Of a DNA stretch of 64,000 nt, positions 16,277 to 24,930 are shown one piece after another. The position numbers were made by a program, and so were the translations under genes. The stretch comes from Paramagnetospirillum kuznetsovii (GTDB lineage Bacteria; Pseudomonadota; Alphaproteobacteria; Rhodospirillales; Magnetospirillaceae), in assembly GCF_003284725.1 (NCBI RefSeq), contig NZ_PGTO01000009.1, forward strand, positions 1 to 64,000. The letters run 5' to 3'. The number at the start of each line of letters is the position of its first letter. Position 1 is the stretch's first letter. The notes beneath the pieces are model-generated. The model worked only from the letters and a program-made list of their open reading frames with translations. It searched no databases and was not told the DNA's origin.

Positions 16277-16780
16277 TCAAGCGCTCAGACTCAGCGGAGC
16301 GCTGTTCAGCCAGCTGAGCTTGCCCAGGGCATCCTCGGCGATCTTCACCTGATCGGGGTGGGGATTGTAGCGCTTCTCGAAGTCGACCCGCTGTTCCCAC
16401 TGGCCCAGCATGTCCCTGGGCTGGTCGGGATTGGCCTTTTCGCCGGTCAGGGCGCCGATGGTTTCGTCGAAGCGTGGGTCCAACTCGCTGGGGAATCCCA
16501 CCATCTTGAACTCGTCCCAGCTCAGGGTGCCGTCCAGGTAAAGCTCGTGGGTCAGATCGGCGAAATTCCGGGGCGAAATATTACGCAGATCGTAACGCGG
16601 CGTGGCATCGCTTTGGGCGGGGGGCGGCAATGCCGCCATGGGCGTGGTCTGGTTTTCAATCAGCCCGTCCTGGGGGGAGGTCGCGCCTGTCATGCGCGGC
16701 TCTTGCCGGGTCCGCTCGGTGATGGAGCGCTCCCAGGGATCGGAGAACAGGCGGGACAGGGCGGAGCTGATGAGAGTCAT
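16277..16780 (-). CDS. Uncharacterised protein B of a two-gene unit (GTLS motif)
   Basis: 167 residues, no signal peptide. I do not recognise the family. The central part ADLTHELYLDGTLSWDEFKM resembles ALLSELFAEGTLSAEQLWSL in the gene just upstream, so the two seem to share a helical module. The N-terminal third is low-complexity and polar; the C-terminus is acidic and basic in turn (WEQRVDFEKRYNPHPDQ). The ATG at 16780 lies five bases after the upstream stop (TGA CCACC ATG), showing tight coupling. The transcript ends at the 20-bp inverted repeat. Confidence 0.6.
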   Translation of the reverse strand: MTLISSALSRLFSDPWERSITERTRQEPRMTGATSPQDGLIENQTTPMAALPPPAQSDATPRYDLRNISPRNFADLTHELYLDGTLSWDEFKMVGFPSELDPRFDETIGALTGEKANPDQPRDMLGQWEQRVDFEKRYNPHPDQVKIAEDALGKLSWLNSAPLSLSA

Positions 16781-16785
16781 GGTGG

Positions 16786-17076
16786 TCAGGCCTGGGATTT
16801 CCGAAGCGCTGGGGGTTTCCGATGCGCGGGCAGCGCGGCGAGGGCGCCGGGCAGATGCGCCTTGATCTCCGGCAGATCGGCCAGGGACCAAAGCTGCTCG
16901 GCGGACAAGGTTCCCTCGGCGAACAGCTCGCTCAACAGGGCGGCGACCTCGGCATTGTCGGGATAGGCGGGAATCGGCAATCCCTTGCCCATGACCGAGC
17001 CAGCGGGCTCGGCGGCCGAGTAGGGGGCGCCGTTCAAAAGGGTGGTCATCCAGTCGGGAGCGAAGTCGAAGGTCAT
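16786..17076 (-). CDS. Uncharacterised protein A of a two-gene unit (GTLS motif)
   Basis: 96 residues, probably cytoplasmic. It begins MTFDFAPDWMTTLLNG and carries ALLSELFAEGTLSAEQLWSL, which aligns with a motif in the next gene. The ATG at 17076 has GGAG eight bases upstream; longer in-frame starts run back across the promoter of the divergent EipB gene and are unlikely. The function is unknown. The pair shares the 220-base divergent region with eipB. Confidence 0.55.
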   Translation of the reverse strand: MTFDFAPDWMTTLLNGAPYSAAEPAGSVMGKGLPIPAYPDNAEVAALLSELFAEGTLSAEQLWSLADLPEIKAHLPGALAALPAHRKPPALRKSQA

Positions 17077-17296
17077 TCTCTCACTCCAATCCATACTAAA
17101 ACAATACGTCCGCTTATGGCTTTGCAAGGGCCATGCCGAGATTGATTGTAATGAATTCAATGAGGTGGCCTCAGGCCAGCCAGGCAAAAACTGTGCGAGG
17201 GGGAAGAATTTGCCCAGCAAGGGCGGCAACATCGACCGGTCTGGTTCCTGGCGCGGGCCTGTGTATAATGAGGCTCGTTTTCCACTGGAGGAATGC

Positions 17297-18106
17297 ATGC
17301 AACGGTGTCGTGGACTGGTCCTGGCGGGAGCAATCGCCGGTTTGACCTCTATCGCCACCATGGCCGTCGCCATGCCGGCCGAGTTGGCATCCCACCGGGC
17401 CACCTACAAGATGGGACTGGCCTCGTCGCGTTCGGGCAGCGGCATGGCCAACGCGACCGGGTCATGGACCTATCAATTCGCCGATTCCTGCGACGGCTGG
17501 GTCACCGAATTCCGCCTTGCCATCACCTATTCCTATTCCGAGGGCGGCCAAGTGGAGACGTCCACCGATTTCCTGGGATGGGAATCCAAGGATGGACTGG
17601 TCTACCATTTTCGCGTTCGCCAATCCCGCGACGGCCAGATCACCGAGGAGGTGGAGGGCACCGCCAAGCTGAACGGGCCCGGACAAGGCGGCGTCGCCCG
17701 TTACACGCGGCCCGCAACCCATTCCATCAAACTGCCGAAAGGCACCTTGTTTCCCACCACCCACACCATTCGCCTGATCGACACCGCCACCAAGGGCGGG
17801 CGTTTGTTGGTGCGGCCGCTGTTCGACGGCCAGGGCGACGAAGGCCCGTTCGATACCAGCGCCCAGATCGGGCGCGCGGTGGCCAGCCAACCGGCGGCCT
17901 TGACCAGCCCGCTGTTGAATTCCAAGGTCTGGCCCATGCGCATGGCATTCTTCCCCAATGGCAGCACTGAATCCCTGCCGGAATTCGAGATGTCCTTGAC
18001 CTACCACCCCAACGGGGTGGCCGAGGATATCGAGCAGATCTTCAAGACCTTCTCCTTGCGCGGCAAGTTGGAGACCATCGAGATGCTGCCTGCGGGAAAA
18101 TGCTGA
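17297..18106 (+). CDS. eipB: EipB-like (DUF1849) periplasmic envelope-integrity protein
   Basis: 269 residues: a signal peptide (LAGAIAGLTSIATMAVAM...), then a beta-rich domain with LASHRATYKMGLASSR, SGSWTYQFADSCDGW-like and FFPNGS...PEFEMSLTYHPNGVAEDI. One Cys is near the start of the mature domain (DSCDGW) and one is the last residue (AGKC). In the DUF1849/EipB family, described in Brucella as a periplasmic spiral beta-barrel needed for envelope integrity, a disulphide joins just such a pair. The ATG at 17297 follows GGAGG; another ATG four bases earlier is in a different frame. Confidence 0.75.
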   Translation: MQRCRGLVLAGAIAGLTSIATMAVAMPAELASHRATYKMGLASSRSGSGMANATGSWTYQFADSCDGWVTEFRLAITYSYSEGGQVETSTDFLGWESKDGLVYHFRVRQSRDGQITEEVEGTAKLNGPGQGGVARYTRPATHSIKLPKGTLFPTTHTIRLIDTATKGGRLLVRPLFDGQGDEGPFDTSAQIGRAVASQPAALTSPLLNSKVWPMRMAFFPNGSTESLPEFEMSLTYHPNGVAEDIEQIFKTFSLRGKLETIEMLPAGKC

Positions 18107-18161
18107 ACCATCATCGCGTGCCTCCTTACCAGGAAGCGTAGAGTCGGAAGGGGCCTTTGCA

Positions 18162-19220
18162 TTGTCTTCACCCGCGAACCCGGATGCCGCCCGCGAAATC
18201 GAGCGGCTACAGGAGGTTGTGGACCAATTCCGCGACAAGTCGGAATCACGGCCGGATACGCTGTATCCCGCCCATGCCGACGCGTTGCTGCGGCTGGGAA
18301 GCCTGCTTGGGGAAAGCGGTGATGTGGCCGCCGCGCTTGGCGCGGTCACCGAAGGCGTCCATATCTTGCGGGTGCTGAGTGAGGTAGAGCCGGACAATTT
18401 CTCCATTCAACTGGCTTCCGCGCTCAACGCCCTATCCAATCGTCAGAGCGATGCCGGGGCCGCCGAGGAAAGTGCCGCCACCGCCGCCGAAGCGGTGGCT
18501 CTGTCGCGCGCGGCCATGGAGAGCAAGCCGGATCAGGCGCGGTTCGTCCTGGTCTCCAGCCTGATCAATCTGGCGGGCAAGTATATGCGCGACGGCGATG
18601 CCGAATCCTGCCTGAACCAATTGGCCGAGGCGGCCGAGGTGTTCAAGGGCGGCGGCGAGGCCGGTATTCCGTTTCTCGGCCCAATGGTCGAAGCGCTGCA
18701 TCGCGCCGCCATGGCCTTTGCCGAGGTTGGCCTGTGGGGCGAGGCGGTGGATACCCGCCGGTTGATGATCGGCTTGTTTCCCGACGGCCCGCCAGCGGCC
18801 ATGGTGCAATTGCTGAGCCTGACCTTGCAGCAGGCCTCGCTGGCCATGGCGGGCGAGGGCCGCGTCGATGTGGCGCTGCAATGCGCCGATGAATCCGTGG
18901 AATTGGCGCGCTTGCTGTTCGACAAGGATTCCGACGAATACAAGCTGGTTCTTGCCCAGGCCTTGGGCAACCAGGGGGGGCGCCGCCATCAGGCGGGCAA
19001 TACCCAGGCGGCGCTGGAGGTGGTGCTGGAATCGGTCAATCTGTTCCATCAGGTGGTGCATGCCGACCCGTCGGCGGCGGTGCCGTCCTTGATCCTGACC
19101 TTGGGGACCATGTCGTCCATCCTGACGGAATTGGGCATGAAGGATCAGGCCGCCGTCGTCGATGAACAGAAGGCCAATCTGCAAAAGACCATGGAATTGC
19201 TGGTGGACGGTAAGGGTTAG
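18162..19220 (+). CDS. TPR-like helical repeat protein
   Basis: 352 residues, no signal peptide, entirely helical. Repeated segments of about 34-40 residues are visible (ADALLRLGSLLGESGDVAAAL, VLAQALGNQGGRRHQAGNTQAAL), typical of tetratricopeptide scaffolds. The start is TTG at 18162 with GGAAGGGG eight bases upstream. It lies 55 bases behind eipB. It probably mediates protein-protein contacts; the partner is unknown. Confidence 0.65.
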   Translation: MSSPANPDAAREIERLQEVVDQFRDKSESRPDTLYPAHADALLRLGSLLGESGDVAAALGAVTEGVHILRVLSEVEPDNFSIQLASALNALSNRQSDAGAAEESAATAAEAVALSRAAMESKPDQARFVLVSSLINLAGKYMRDGDAESCLNQLAEAAEVFKGGGEAGIPFLGPMVEALHRAAMAFAEVGLWGEAVDTRRLMIGLFPDGPPAAMVQLLSLTLQQASLAMAGEGRVDVALQCADESVELARLLFDKDSDEYKLVLAQALGNQGGRRHQAGNTQAALEVVLESVNLFHQVVHADPSAAVPSLILTLGTMSSILTELGMKDQAAVVDEQKANLQKTMELLVDGKG

Positions 19221-19287
19221 ACTGTATCGACATCCAGGGAATTCGGCTGATTTCTGGCCGGAACATCTGTCCGGCAGAAATTTTAGG

Positions 19288-19372
19288 CACAGATGAACAC
19301 AGATAAGCACAGATGAATTGAGGTATTTCCTTATCTGTGTCCCGCGCAGCGGGTATCTGTGTGCATCTGTGG
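19288..19372. repeat. CACAGATG/CATCTGTG palindromic repeat element
   Basis: CACAGATGAACACAGATA (19288-19305) pairs at 17 of 18 positions with TATCTGTGTGCATCTGTG (19354-19371). A third CACAGATG (19308-19315) and a TTATCTGTGT (19331-19340) lie inside. It sits in the 195-base gap between the convergent TPR and GGDEF-EAL genes. Similar CACAGAT-rich palindromes are known from many unrelated bacterial genomes; they look like non-autonomous repeat units. Confidence 0.6.
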
Positions 19373-19415
19373 CCCATGTCCCTTCTATCGGTTTGAATGT
19401 CGATTGGCCCTAGGG

Positions 19416-21899
19416 CTATTCCTTGGGAGCCAGCGCGGCGGGAATGTGGCCGCGCCGCAGATAGGCGGTCATTTCAGCCGCCGACATGGGGTGGGCGAAC
19501 AAGAAGCCCTGGACCTGATCGCAATCATATTTGGCGAGTCGGGCCAATTGGTCGCCGGTTTCGATGCCGGGCGCGATGACCGCAAGATGCAGACCGCGGG
19601 CGACAGCCACGATGGCGGTGATGATTTCACCGTCCTCGCTATCGGCGGGCGAGCCACGCACGAAGCTTTGGTCGATCTTCAGCGAATTGGTCGGCAGTCG
19701 GCGCAGGAAGGCGAAAGACGAATAGCCCGAACCGAAGTCGTCGATGGCGATGCTGACGCCCAGGGCATTGATCCGGGCGAACAGGGCGCTGGCATCGTGT
19801 CCCTTGTCGGTCACACAGCTTTCCGGGATCTCCAATTGGAGCATGCCCGCTGGAAGTTGGGCGCGTTCCAGGGCGGCGGCGATGGTCTCTTCCAAGTCGG
19901 GGGCGTGCAATTGCCGAGCCGACAGATTGACACTGATCTTAAGCGGTCCGATTCCCAGATCGGCCCATTCGCGCCCCTGACGGCATGCGACCTCAAGCGC
20001 GCTTTGTCCAATGGGAATGATCAAGCCGGTCTCTTCCGCCAGGGGAAGGAACTGGTTGGGCATGACCAGGCCGATTTCGGGATGCTGCCACCGCAACAGC
20101 GCCTCGACGGCGACCACCCGGCCGGTCCCGGCATCGAAGATGGGCTGATAATGGAGCATGAACTCCTGGCGCTCCAGGGCGTGCCGAAGCGCGTTTTCCA
20201 GGGCCAGACGCTCGAATGCCTGGGCGTTGATGGCTTCGGAATGGAACCGGCAGGCGTTGCGGCCCTGATGCTTGGCCCGATACATGGCGGCATCCGCCAG
20301 CTTGACCAGGGATTGGGTGTCGCCTGCGTCGGTCGGATACAGCGCCACGCCGATGGATGAGCTGATCCGCCCTTCCTTGCCCTGGAGATCGAACGGGGTC
20401 GACAGGGCGCCGAGGATTTTATGGGCGACCACGGCGCCGTCATGCGCCTCGGCGACGTCTTCGAGGATGACGGTGAATTCGTCCCCGGCCAGACGGGCGA
20501 CGGTATCGCCCTGGCGCACGCAGGCGGTCAGGCGCTCGGCCACCTGCTGCAGCAAGATGTCGCCCGCCAAATGCCCGAGCGTGTCGTTGATCTGCTTGAA
20601 GTAGTCCAGATCGATGAACAAGAGCGCGACGATGGTTTGGGCGCGATTGGCGCGGGTCAGGGCGCGCGACAGGCGTTCCTGGAACAAGGTGCGGTTGGGA
20701 AGCCGGGTCAGCGGGTCGTGGTTGGCCTGATAATTCAGGCGTTCCTCGTCTTGCTTGCGCGACGTGATATCCGAGAACACCGCCACGTAATTGGTGACCT
20801 CGTTACGCTCATCGCGGACAAGGCCGATATTCAGCCACTCGGCGAACATTTCGCCGGTCTTGCGGCGGTTCCAGATTTCGCCCTGCCATTTCCCCGTCTC
20901 GGCCAGGGTGCTGACCATGTGATCGTAGAAATCGGCGGAATGGCGGCCAGACGACAGGATTCGCGGCGTCTTGCCCATGACATCCTCGGGCAGATAGCCG
21001 GTCAATTCCGTGAAGGCGGGGTTGACGTGAATGATGCGGCGCTTGGCGTCGGTGACGAACAGGCCTTCGCCGGTATTCTCGAACACCGTGGCGGCCAGGC
21101 GCATATGGTCTTCAAGGCGTTTGCGCTCTGTCACGTCCTCGACCACGGCCACGGTGTAGCGGACTTCGGAACTTGCCGAATCGCGCACGGCGGTCACGGT
21201 CAAGCGCGCCCAGACGATCCTTCCGTCCTTGGCCACATAGCGCTTGGTGACGTCATAGCTCTCGATCTTGCCGTTCATCATCTCGGCGCGCAGATGGGCG
21301 TGGTGTTCCACATCGTCCGGATGGGTGATCTTGCGGTATTCCAAGCCCTGCAACTCGGCGTCGGAATAGCCGATCATGTCGCAGAAAGCCGGATTGCAAT
21401 GGACATAGGTTCCATCGGGATTGGACAGAACCACGCCGGTGCCGGCATTGTCGAACAGGGCGCGGAAGCGGGCTTCGCTGGATCGCAACTCGGCGTCGGC
21501 CTGGGAGCGGCCGATGGAATAGCGGATGGCGCGGCGGACCAATTCGCCGTCGCCTTGGCCCTTGACCAGATAGTCCTGGGCACCCTGGCGCAGGGCTTCC
21601 AGGGCCAGGGCCTCGTCGGCGGTTCCCGTCAGCACCACCACCGGAACCGAGGAGGCGGCGCGCAAGCTGGCCAGGGTCTCCATTCCGAAGGAATCGGGCA
21701 AGGACAGGTCGAGGAGGACCACGTCGATGGCGTGTTGGGAGAGAATGCCGAGCCCTTCGCTCAGGCGGGCCGCCTTGGTGACCTTGAACGGATGGGCGGG
21801 GTCTTCGCGGAGATAAAGCTCCACCAAGCGCGCATCGCCGGGATTGTCCTCGATGACGAGAACTGAAAGTGCCGACGTGTTGGGCGCTTGATCGCTCAT
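19416..21899 (-). CDS. REC-PAS-PAS-GGDEF-EAL c-di-GMP signalling protein
   Basis: 827 residues. The order is: receiver (LVIEDNPGDARLVELYLRED; VVLLDLSLPDS), two PAS domains (about 140-385), GGDEF (RQGDTVARLAGDEFTVI, an AGDEF variant with an intact RxxD inhibitory site) and EAL (VVAVEALLRWQHPE; IAIDDFGSGYSSF; LKIDQSFV). In the EAL domain the conserved AEGVET stretch reads APGIET, so a glutamate important in this family is Pro. Phosphodiesterase activity may therefore be reduced. The ATG at 21899 lies 11 bases after the stop of the single-domain response regulator, so the two form an operon. Confidence 0.88.
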   Translation of the reverse strand: MSDQAPNTSALSVLVIEDNPGDARLVELYLREDPAHPFKVTKAARLSEGLGILSQHAIDVVLLDLSLPDSFGMETLASLRAASSVPVVVLTGTADEALALEALRQGAQDYLVKGQGDGELVRRAIRYSIGRSQADAELRSSEARFRALFDNAGTGVVLSNPDGTYVHCNPAFCDMIGYSDAELQGLEYRKITHPDDVEHHAHLRAEMMNGKIESYDVTKRYVAKDGRIVWARLTVTAVRDSASSEVRYTVAVVEDVTERKRLEDHMRLAATVFENTGEGLFVTDAKRRIIHVNPAFTELTGYLPEDVMGKTPRILSSGRHSADFYDHMVSTLAETGKWQGEIWNRRKTGEMFAEWLNIGLVRDERNEVTNYVAVFSDITSRKQDEERLNYQANHDPLTRLPNRTLFQERLSRALTRANRAQTIVALLFIDLDYFKQINDTLGHLAGDILLQQVAERLTACVRQGDTVARLAGDEFTVILEDVAEAHDGAVVAHKILGALSTPFDLQGKEGRISSSIGVALYPTDAGDTQSLVKLADAAMYRAKHQGRNACRFHSEAINAQAFERLALENALRHALERQEFMLHYQPIFDAGTGRVVAVEALLRWQHPEIGLVMPNQFLPLAEETGLIIPIGQSALEVACRQGREWADLGIGPLKISVNLSARQLHAPDLEETIAAALERAQLPAGMLQLEIPESCVTDKGHDASALFARINALGVSIAIDDFGSGYSSFAFLRRLPTNSLKIDQSFVRGSPADSEDGEIITAIVAVARGLHLAVIAPGIETGDQLARLAKYDCDQVQGFLFAHPMSAAEMTAYLRRGHIPAALAPKE

Positions 21900-21910
21900 T
21901 CGGTCTTCTG

Positions 21911-22357
21911 TCAGCGGGGCGGCAGGGTCACCACCGAGCACCAATATTCCTCGATGGATCGAACGACCGAGATGAAGCGGTCAAGGTCCACGGGCTTGGT
22001 GATGTAGCAATTGGCGTGCAGGTCGTAGCTGCGCATGATGTCCTGTTCCGCCTGGGAGGTGGTCAGGACGACGACGGGAATTCGGCGTAATTCCTCTTCC
22101 GCCTTCATTTCGGCCAGGACTTGGCGGCCGTCCTTGCGCGGCAGGTTGAGGTCCAGCAGCACCAGATTGGGGCGCGGCGACCCGGCGTATTGGCCCTCAC
22201 GGCGCAAATAGGCCATGGCCTCGACGCCATCGACAACCACCTTGAGGCGGCTGGTCATACGGCCTTCCTTGAGGGCTTCCTGGGCGAGTCGCGCGTCGCC
22301 GGGATTGTCCTCGACAAGAAGAATATCAAAAATCTCAGGTGCGTTGCGCAGGCTCAA
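21911..22357 (-). CDS. Single-domain response regulator (Rcp1-like)
   Basis: 148 residues, only a receiver: ILLVEDNPGDARLAQEALKE, LVLLDLNLPRKDG (phospho-Asp), VVVLTTSQ, CYITKPVDLDRF. This subtype (EDNPGD, long loop before the Asp) usually partners bacteriophytochrome- or PAS-type kinases. The start is TTG at 22357 with AAGGGGGG seven bases upstream; the earlier in-frame ATG at 22498 lies before the promoter. It probably relays a signal to the GGDEF-EAL protein encoded next. Confidence 0.85.
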   Translation of the reverse strand: MSLRNAPEIFDILLVEDNPGDARLAQEALKEGRMTSRLKVVVDGVEAMAYLRREGQYAGSPRPNLVLLDLNLPRKDGRQVLAEMKAEEELRRIPVVVLTTSQAEQDIMRSYDLHANCYITKPVDLDRFISVVRSIEEYWCSVVTLPPR

Positions 22358-22397
22358 ATCCAGCCCCCCTTGTCGGCCATCATCGGGTGGTCCAACG

Positions 22398-22426
22398 ACT
22401 ATACTGGTGGCGAGCCCGGTTGAAAA
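22398..22426 (-). promoter_or_regulatory. Sigma-70-like promoter of the response regulator/GGDEF-EAL operon
   Basis: On the minus strand TTTTCA (22421-22426), 17 bases, TATAGT (22398-22403). It lies 40 bases upstream of the TTG start, in the 179-base region divergent from sodC. Confidence 0.45.
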
Positions 22427-22536
22427 CCAGCTTGCGCGCAAAATGTGACGAATCTTGAACAACAGAGTCAGGTTGAAATTTTGCCGATGCGATCCCACCT
22501 CGCAGTGATTCGGAAATCGCGGACAGAGGAGGCATC

Positions 22537-23061
22537 ATGGCAAGACTTTCACTACTGGGGGCAGCTAGCCTTGGCTTGATTTGCGGAGGCGCCGTCGCGG
22601 CCGAATTGGTCATTCCCATCAACGCCATCGATGCTTCCGGAATCGGTGCTTCCATCGGAACCCTGACGGTCAAGGATTCGAAGGCGGGCGCGGTGGTGAC
22701 ACCGAAATTGGTCGGTCTATCCTCTGGGCCGCATGGCTTCCATGTCCACGAAAATCCCAGCTGCGCCCCCAAGGACCAAGACGGCAAGCCGGTGGCGGGG
22801 CTGGCGGCGGGCGGCCACTTCGATCCCGACAAGAGCGGCAAGCACGAAGGCCCGTGGGGTCGCGGGCACAAGGGCGACATGCCTGCCCTGGCCGTTAACG
22901 GCGACGGAACGGCGAGCGATGCGGTAACGGTGCCGAATCTCAAGGTGGCCGACCTCAAGGGGCGATCCGTCATCATCCATGCGGGCGCCGACAATTACGC
23001 CGATCAGCCCAAGCCCTTGGGCGGCGGCGGTCCCCGGGTCGCCTGCGGGGTCGTTCCCTAG
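22537..23061 (+). CDS. sodC: Periplasmic Cu,Zn superoxide dismutase
   Basis: 174 residues with a signal peptide (LLGAASLGLICGGAVAAE). Metal ligands are visible in GPHGFHVHENPSC, AGGHFDPDKSGKH, GHKGDMPAL and IIHAGADNYADQP; the disulphide Cys are in NPSC and RVACGV. It converts superoxide to hydrogen peroxide in the periplasm. The ATG at 22537 follows GAGGAGGCATC. It is convergent with the Crp/Fnr gene with only 26 bases between. Confidence 0.95.
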   Translation: MARLSLLGAASLGLICGGAVAAELVIPINAIDASGIGASIGTLTVKDSKAGAVVTPKLVGLSSGPHGFHVHENPSCAPKDQDGKPVAGLAAGGHFDPDKSGKHEGPWGRGHKGDMPALAVNGDGTASDAVTVPNLKVADLKGRSVIIHAGADNYADQPKPLGGGGPRVACGVVP

Positions 23062-23087
23062 ACCGGTTTTTAAGCCAGAACAGGTCG

Positions 23088-23834
23088 TTAAATGATTTCC
23101 TCGCCCTCGTGACAGTAGACCCGTAGGGCGGGGATGTCGGCGATGGCCACGGCATGGCCATCCACCGCCACGCCCCGTTCCCTCAGATGGGCGAAGGCGC
23201 GTGACAGCGTTTCGGGACGCACCCCGACGCGGGCGGCGATGACGCTCTTGCTGTGGGGCAACCGAACGATGGTCGATCCCTCTCGCTTGGCGGTGAGGCC
23301 CAGCAGATAGAGCGCCAGGCGTTGCGCCGCCGATTTCAGCTTCAGATCCTTGACCTCGCGGACCAGCATGCTGAAATGCTTGGCCATGGAGGCGAGCATC
23401 AGGAAGGCGATATCCGGGCTTTCGCGCACATCGCGGCGGAAACGATCGCCGGGCAGCGACAGGATACGCGCGGTCTGCAACGCCACCGCGCTCATCAGGA
23501 ACGGCTTTTCCGTCAAGACGGCGGCGGCGATGAACATCTCGCCGGCTTTCAGGATCTCCACCATTGTTTCGCCGCCATCGGTGACGGTTCCGGTCAATCC
23601 GACCTGTCCGTCGAGAACCACCCGTAGCGCCGTGGGAATGTCGCCCTGGTGAAAGATGATCTCGTTGCGCTGGTATTTGGTGACGCTCGCTTCCGCCGTC
23701 ATGTCGGCCAGGATGGCCGGAGGCAGGTCGCAAAACAACGGCAAGCGTCCGATTGCGGCCAAGTCCTCGGCCTTTAGGCCATGGACGGAATAGGCGGCTC
23801 CCGACGCGGCTCGGTTCGATTTGCTGGTGTCCAT
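23088..23834 (-). CDS. Crp/Fnr-family transcriptional regulator
   Basis: 248 residues: a cyclic-nucleotide-binding-like beta-roll (FCDLPPAILADMTAEASVTKYQ, IIFHQGD, LDGQVGL), a long dimerisation helix and a winged HTH (HSKSVIAARVGVRPETLSRAFAHL). It lacks the N-terminal Cys cluster of FNR and the full cAMP-binding signature, so it is more like the Dnr/NnrR-type or other ligand-sensing members. The ATG at 23834 has GGGGAA about 10 bases upstream. Target genes are unknown. Confidence 0.85.
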   Translation of the reverse strand: MDTSKSNRAASGAAYSVHGLKAEDLAAIGRLPLFCDLPPAILADMTAEASVTKYQRNEIIFHQGDIPTALRVVLDGQVGLTGTVTDGGETMVEILKAGEMFIAAAVLTEKPFLMSAVALQTARILSLPGDRFRRDVRESPDIAFLMLASMAKHFSMLVREVKDLKLKSAAQRLALYLLGLTAKREGSTIVRLPHSKSVIAARVGVRPETLSRAFAHLRERGVAVDGHAVAIADIPALRVYCHEGEEII

Positions 23835-23977
23835 CGGGCCAGGTTCCCCATCAACCTATGACAGCCTGCCAGCCTGATGAACTCACCGAGGCAAAGACAT
23901 GACGCCGGTCAAATCACCCAGCTTTTTAATCAGGTTAAGGTAATGGCGCTCGGCCGATGTCTTGGCTCTTGTCGAAA

Positions 23978-23995
23978 GCGGGCGTCCCGCCCGCC
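23978..23995. repeat. Variant copy of the GCGGGCGT...CCCGC palindrome
   Basis: GCGGGCGTCCCGCCCGCC resembles the palindromes at 5410-5425 and 16253-16272 with TCC for TCT in the loop. It lies in the 193-base gap between the Crp/Fnr and ROK genes, just after the end of the ROK gene, where it may act as terminator. Confidence 0.45.
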
Positions 23996-24027
23996 TGCGG
24001 GGCACATCAAACGTCGAGTGGCAGACG

Positions 24028-24930
24028 TCACCACAGCCAGGCGGCGCCGCGAACACCCGACGAATCGCCATGGACCGGCGGCCGCAATTGTGTCGCCACG
24101 CCATCCGAGAAGACCCACTGGCCCCAAAGCTCCGGCACCCCGTGGTACAGCCGTTCCATCTTGGACAGGCCGCCGCCCAGAACGATGACATGGGGGTCGA
24201 GGATATTGATCACCGAGGCCAGGGCGCGGGCAAGGCGCTCCTCGAAGCGGGCGATCGCCGCCTGGGCCGATGGGGCGGTGGAGGCCGCGACGGCCTCGGC
24301 GCTCAGGCCCTCGCCGTGATCGCGGGCCAGACCTGGGCCCGACAGGAACGTCTCGATGCAACCGCTTCGCCCGCAATAGCAAGGCGGTCCCGGTCGCTCG
24401 GCATCGGTGGGCCAGGGCAGGGGGTTGTGTCCCCATTCGCCGGCAATGGCGTTGGGACCGGCCGCCAGCCTTCCGCCGAGCACGATGCCGCCGCCAACCC
24501 CCGTGCCCAGGATGACGCCGAACACCGAATCCATTCCGGCTCCGGCGCCGTCGGTGGCTTCGGACAGGGCGAAGCAGTCGGCGTCGTTGGCCAGCCGAAC
24601 CGGTCGCCCAAGTGCCTTTTCCAGGTCGCGGTCCAGCGGACGGTCGATCAGCCAGGTGGAATTGGCGTTCTTCACAAGTCCGGTCCTGGGGCTAATGGTG
24701 CCGGGGATGCCGACCCCGATACTGCCGGTCCGGCCCAAGCCGGATTCCAGGCCGGAGACCAAGGCGGCGATGGCGCGGATGGTTCCGTCGTAATCGTCGC
24801 GGGCCGAGGCGACCCGGCGACGATCGAGAATGCGTCCGTCCGCATCCAGGGCGATGGCCTCGATCTTGGTGCCGCCAAGATCGACGCCGATTCGCATGGA
24901 TGGATCAGAGGCCGCTGGGGAGTTCGACAT
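24028..24930 (-). CDS. ROK-family sugar kinase (fructokinase/glucokinase type)
   Basis: 300 residues. ATP-binding RIGVDLGGTKIEAIALD, substrate region ANDADCFALSEA, second phosphate motif GVILGTGVGGGIV and the ROK zinc motif GEWGHNPL...CYCGRSGCIETF are all intact. It phosphorylates a hexose with ATP; fructose or glucose is most likely. Two starts are possible: ATG at 24930, which overlaps the end of the kinase gene upstream by 26 bases and has AAGGG 11 bases before, or ATG at 24897, which gives the canonical MRIGVDLGG beginning eight bases after that stop. No other sugar genes are nearby. Confidence 0.88.
   Translation of the reverse strand: MSNSPAASDPSMRIGVDLGGTKIEAIALDADGRILDRRRVASARDDYDGTIRAIAALVSGLESGLGRTGSIGVGIPGTISPRTGLVKNANSTWLIDRPLDRDLEKALGRPVRLANDADCFALSEATDGAGAGMDSVFGVILGTGVGGGIVLGGRLAAGPNAIAGEWGHNPLPWPTDAERPGPPCYCGRSGCIETFLSGPGLARDHGEGLSAEAVAASTAPSAQAAIARFEERLARALASVINILDPHVIVLGGGLSKMERLYHGVPELWGQWVFSDGVATQLRPPVHGDSSGVRGAAWLW

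Noticed and set aside
16891-17403. Long N-terminal extensions of the two small sister genes
   Set aside because: They would run across the neighbouring gene or the eipB promoter; internal ATGs with good ribosome sites give compact proteins.
19286-19375. Possible CRISPR-like spacing of CACAGAT repeats
   Set aside because: Repeats are only 8 bases, partly inverted, and form a single palindrome with no spacers or cas genes.
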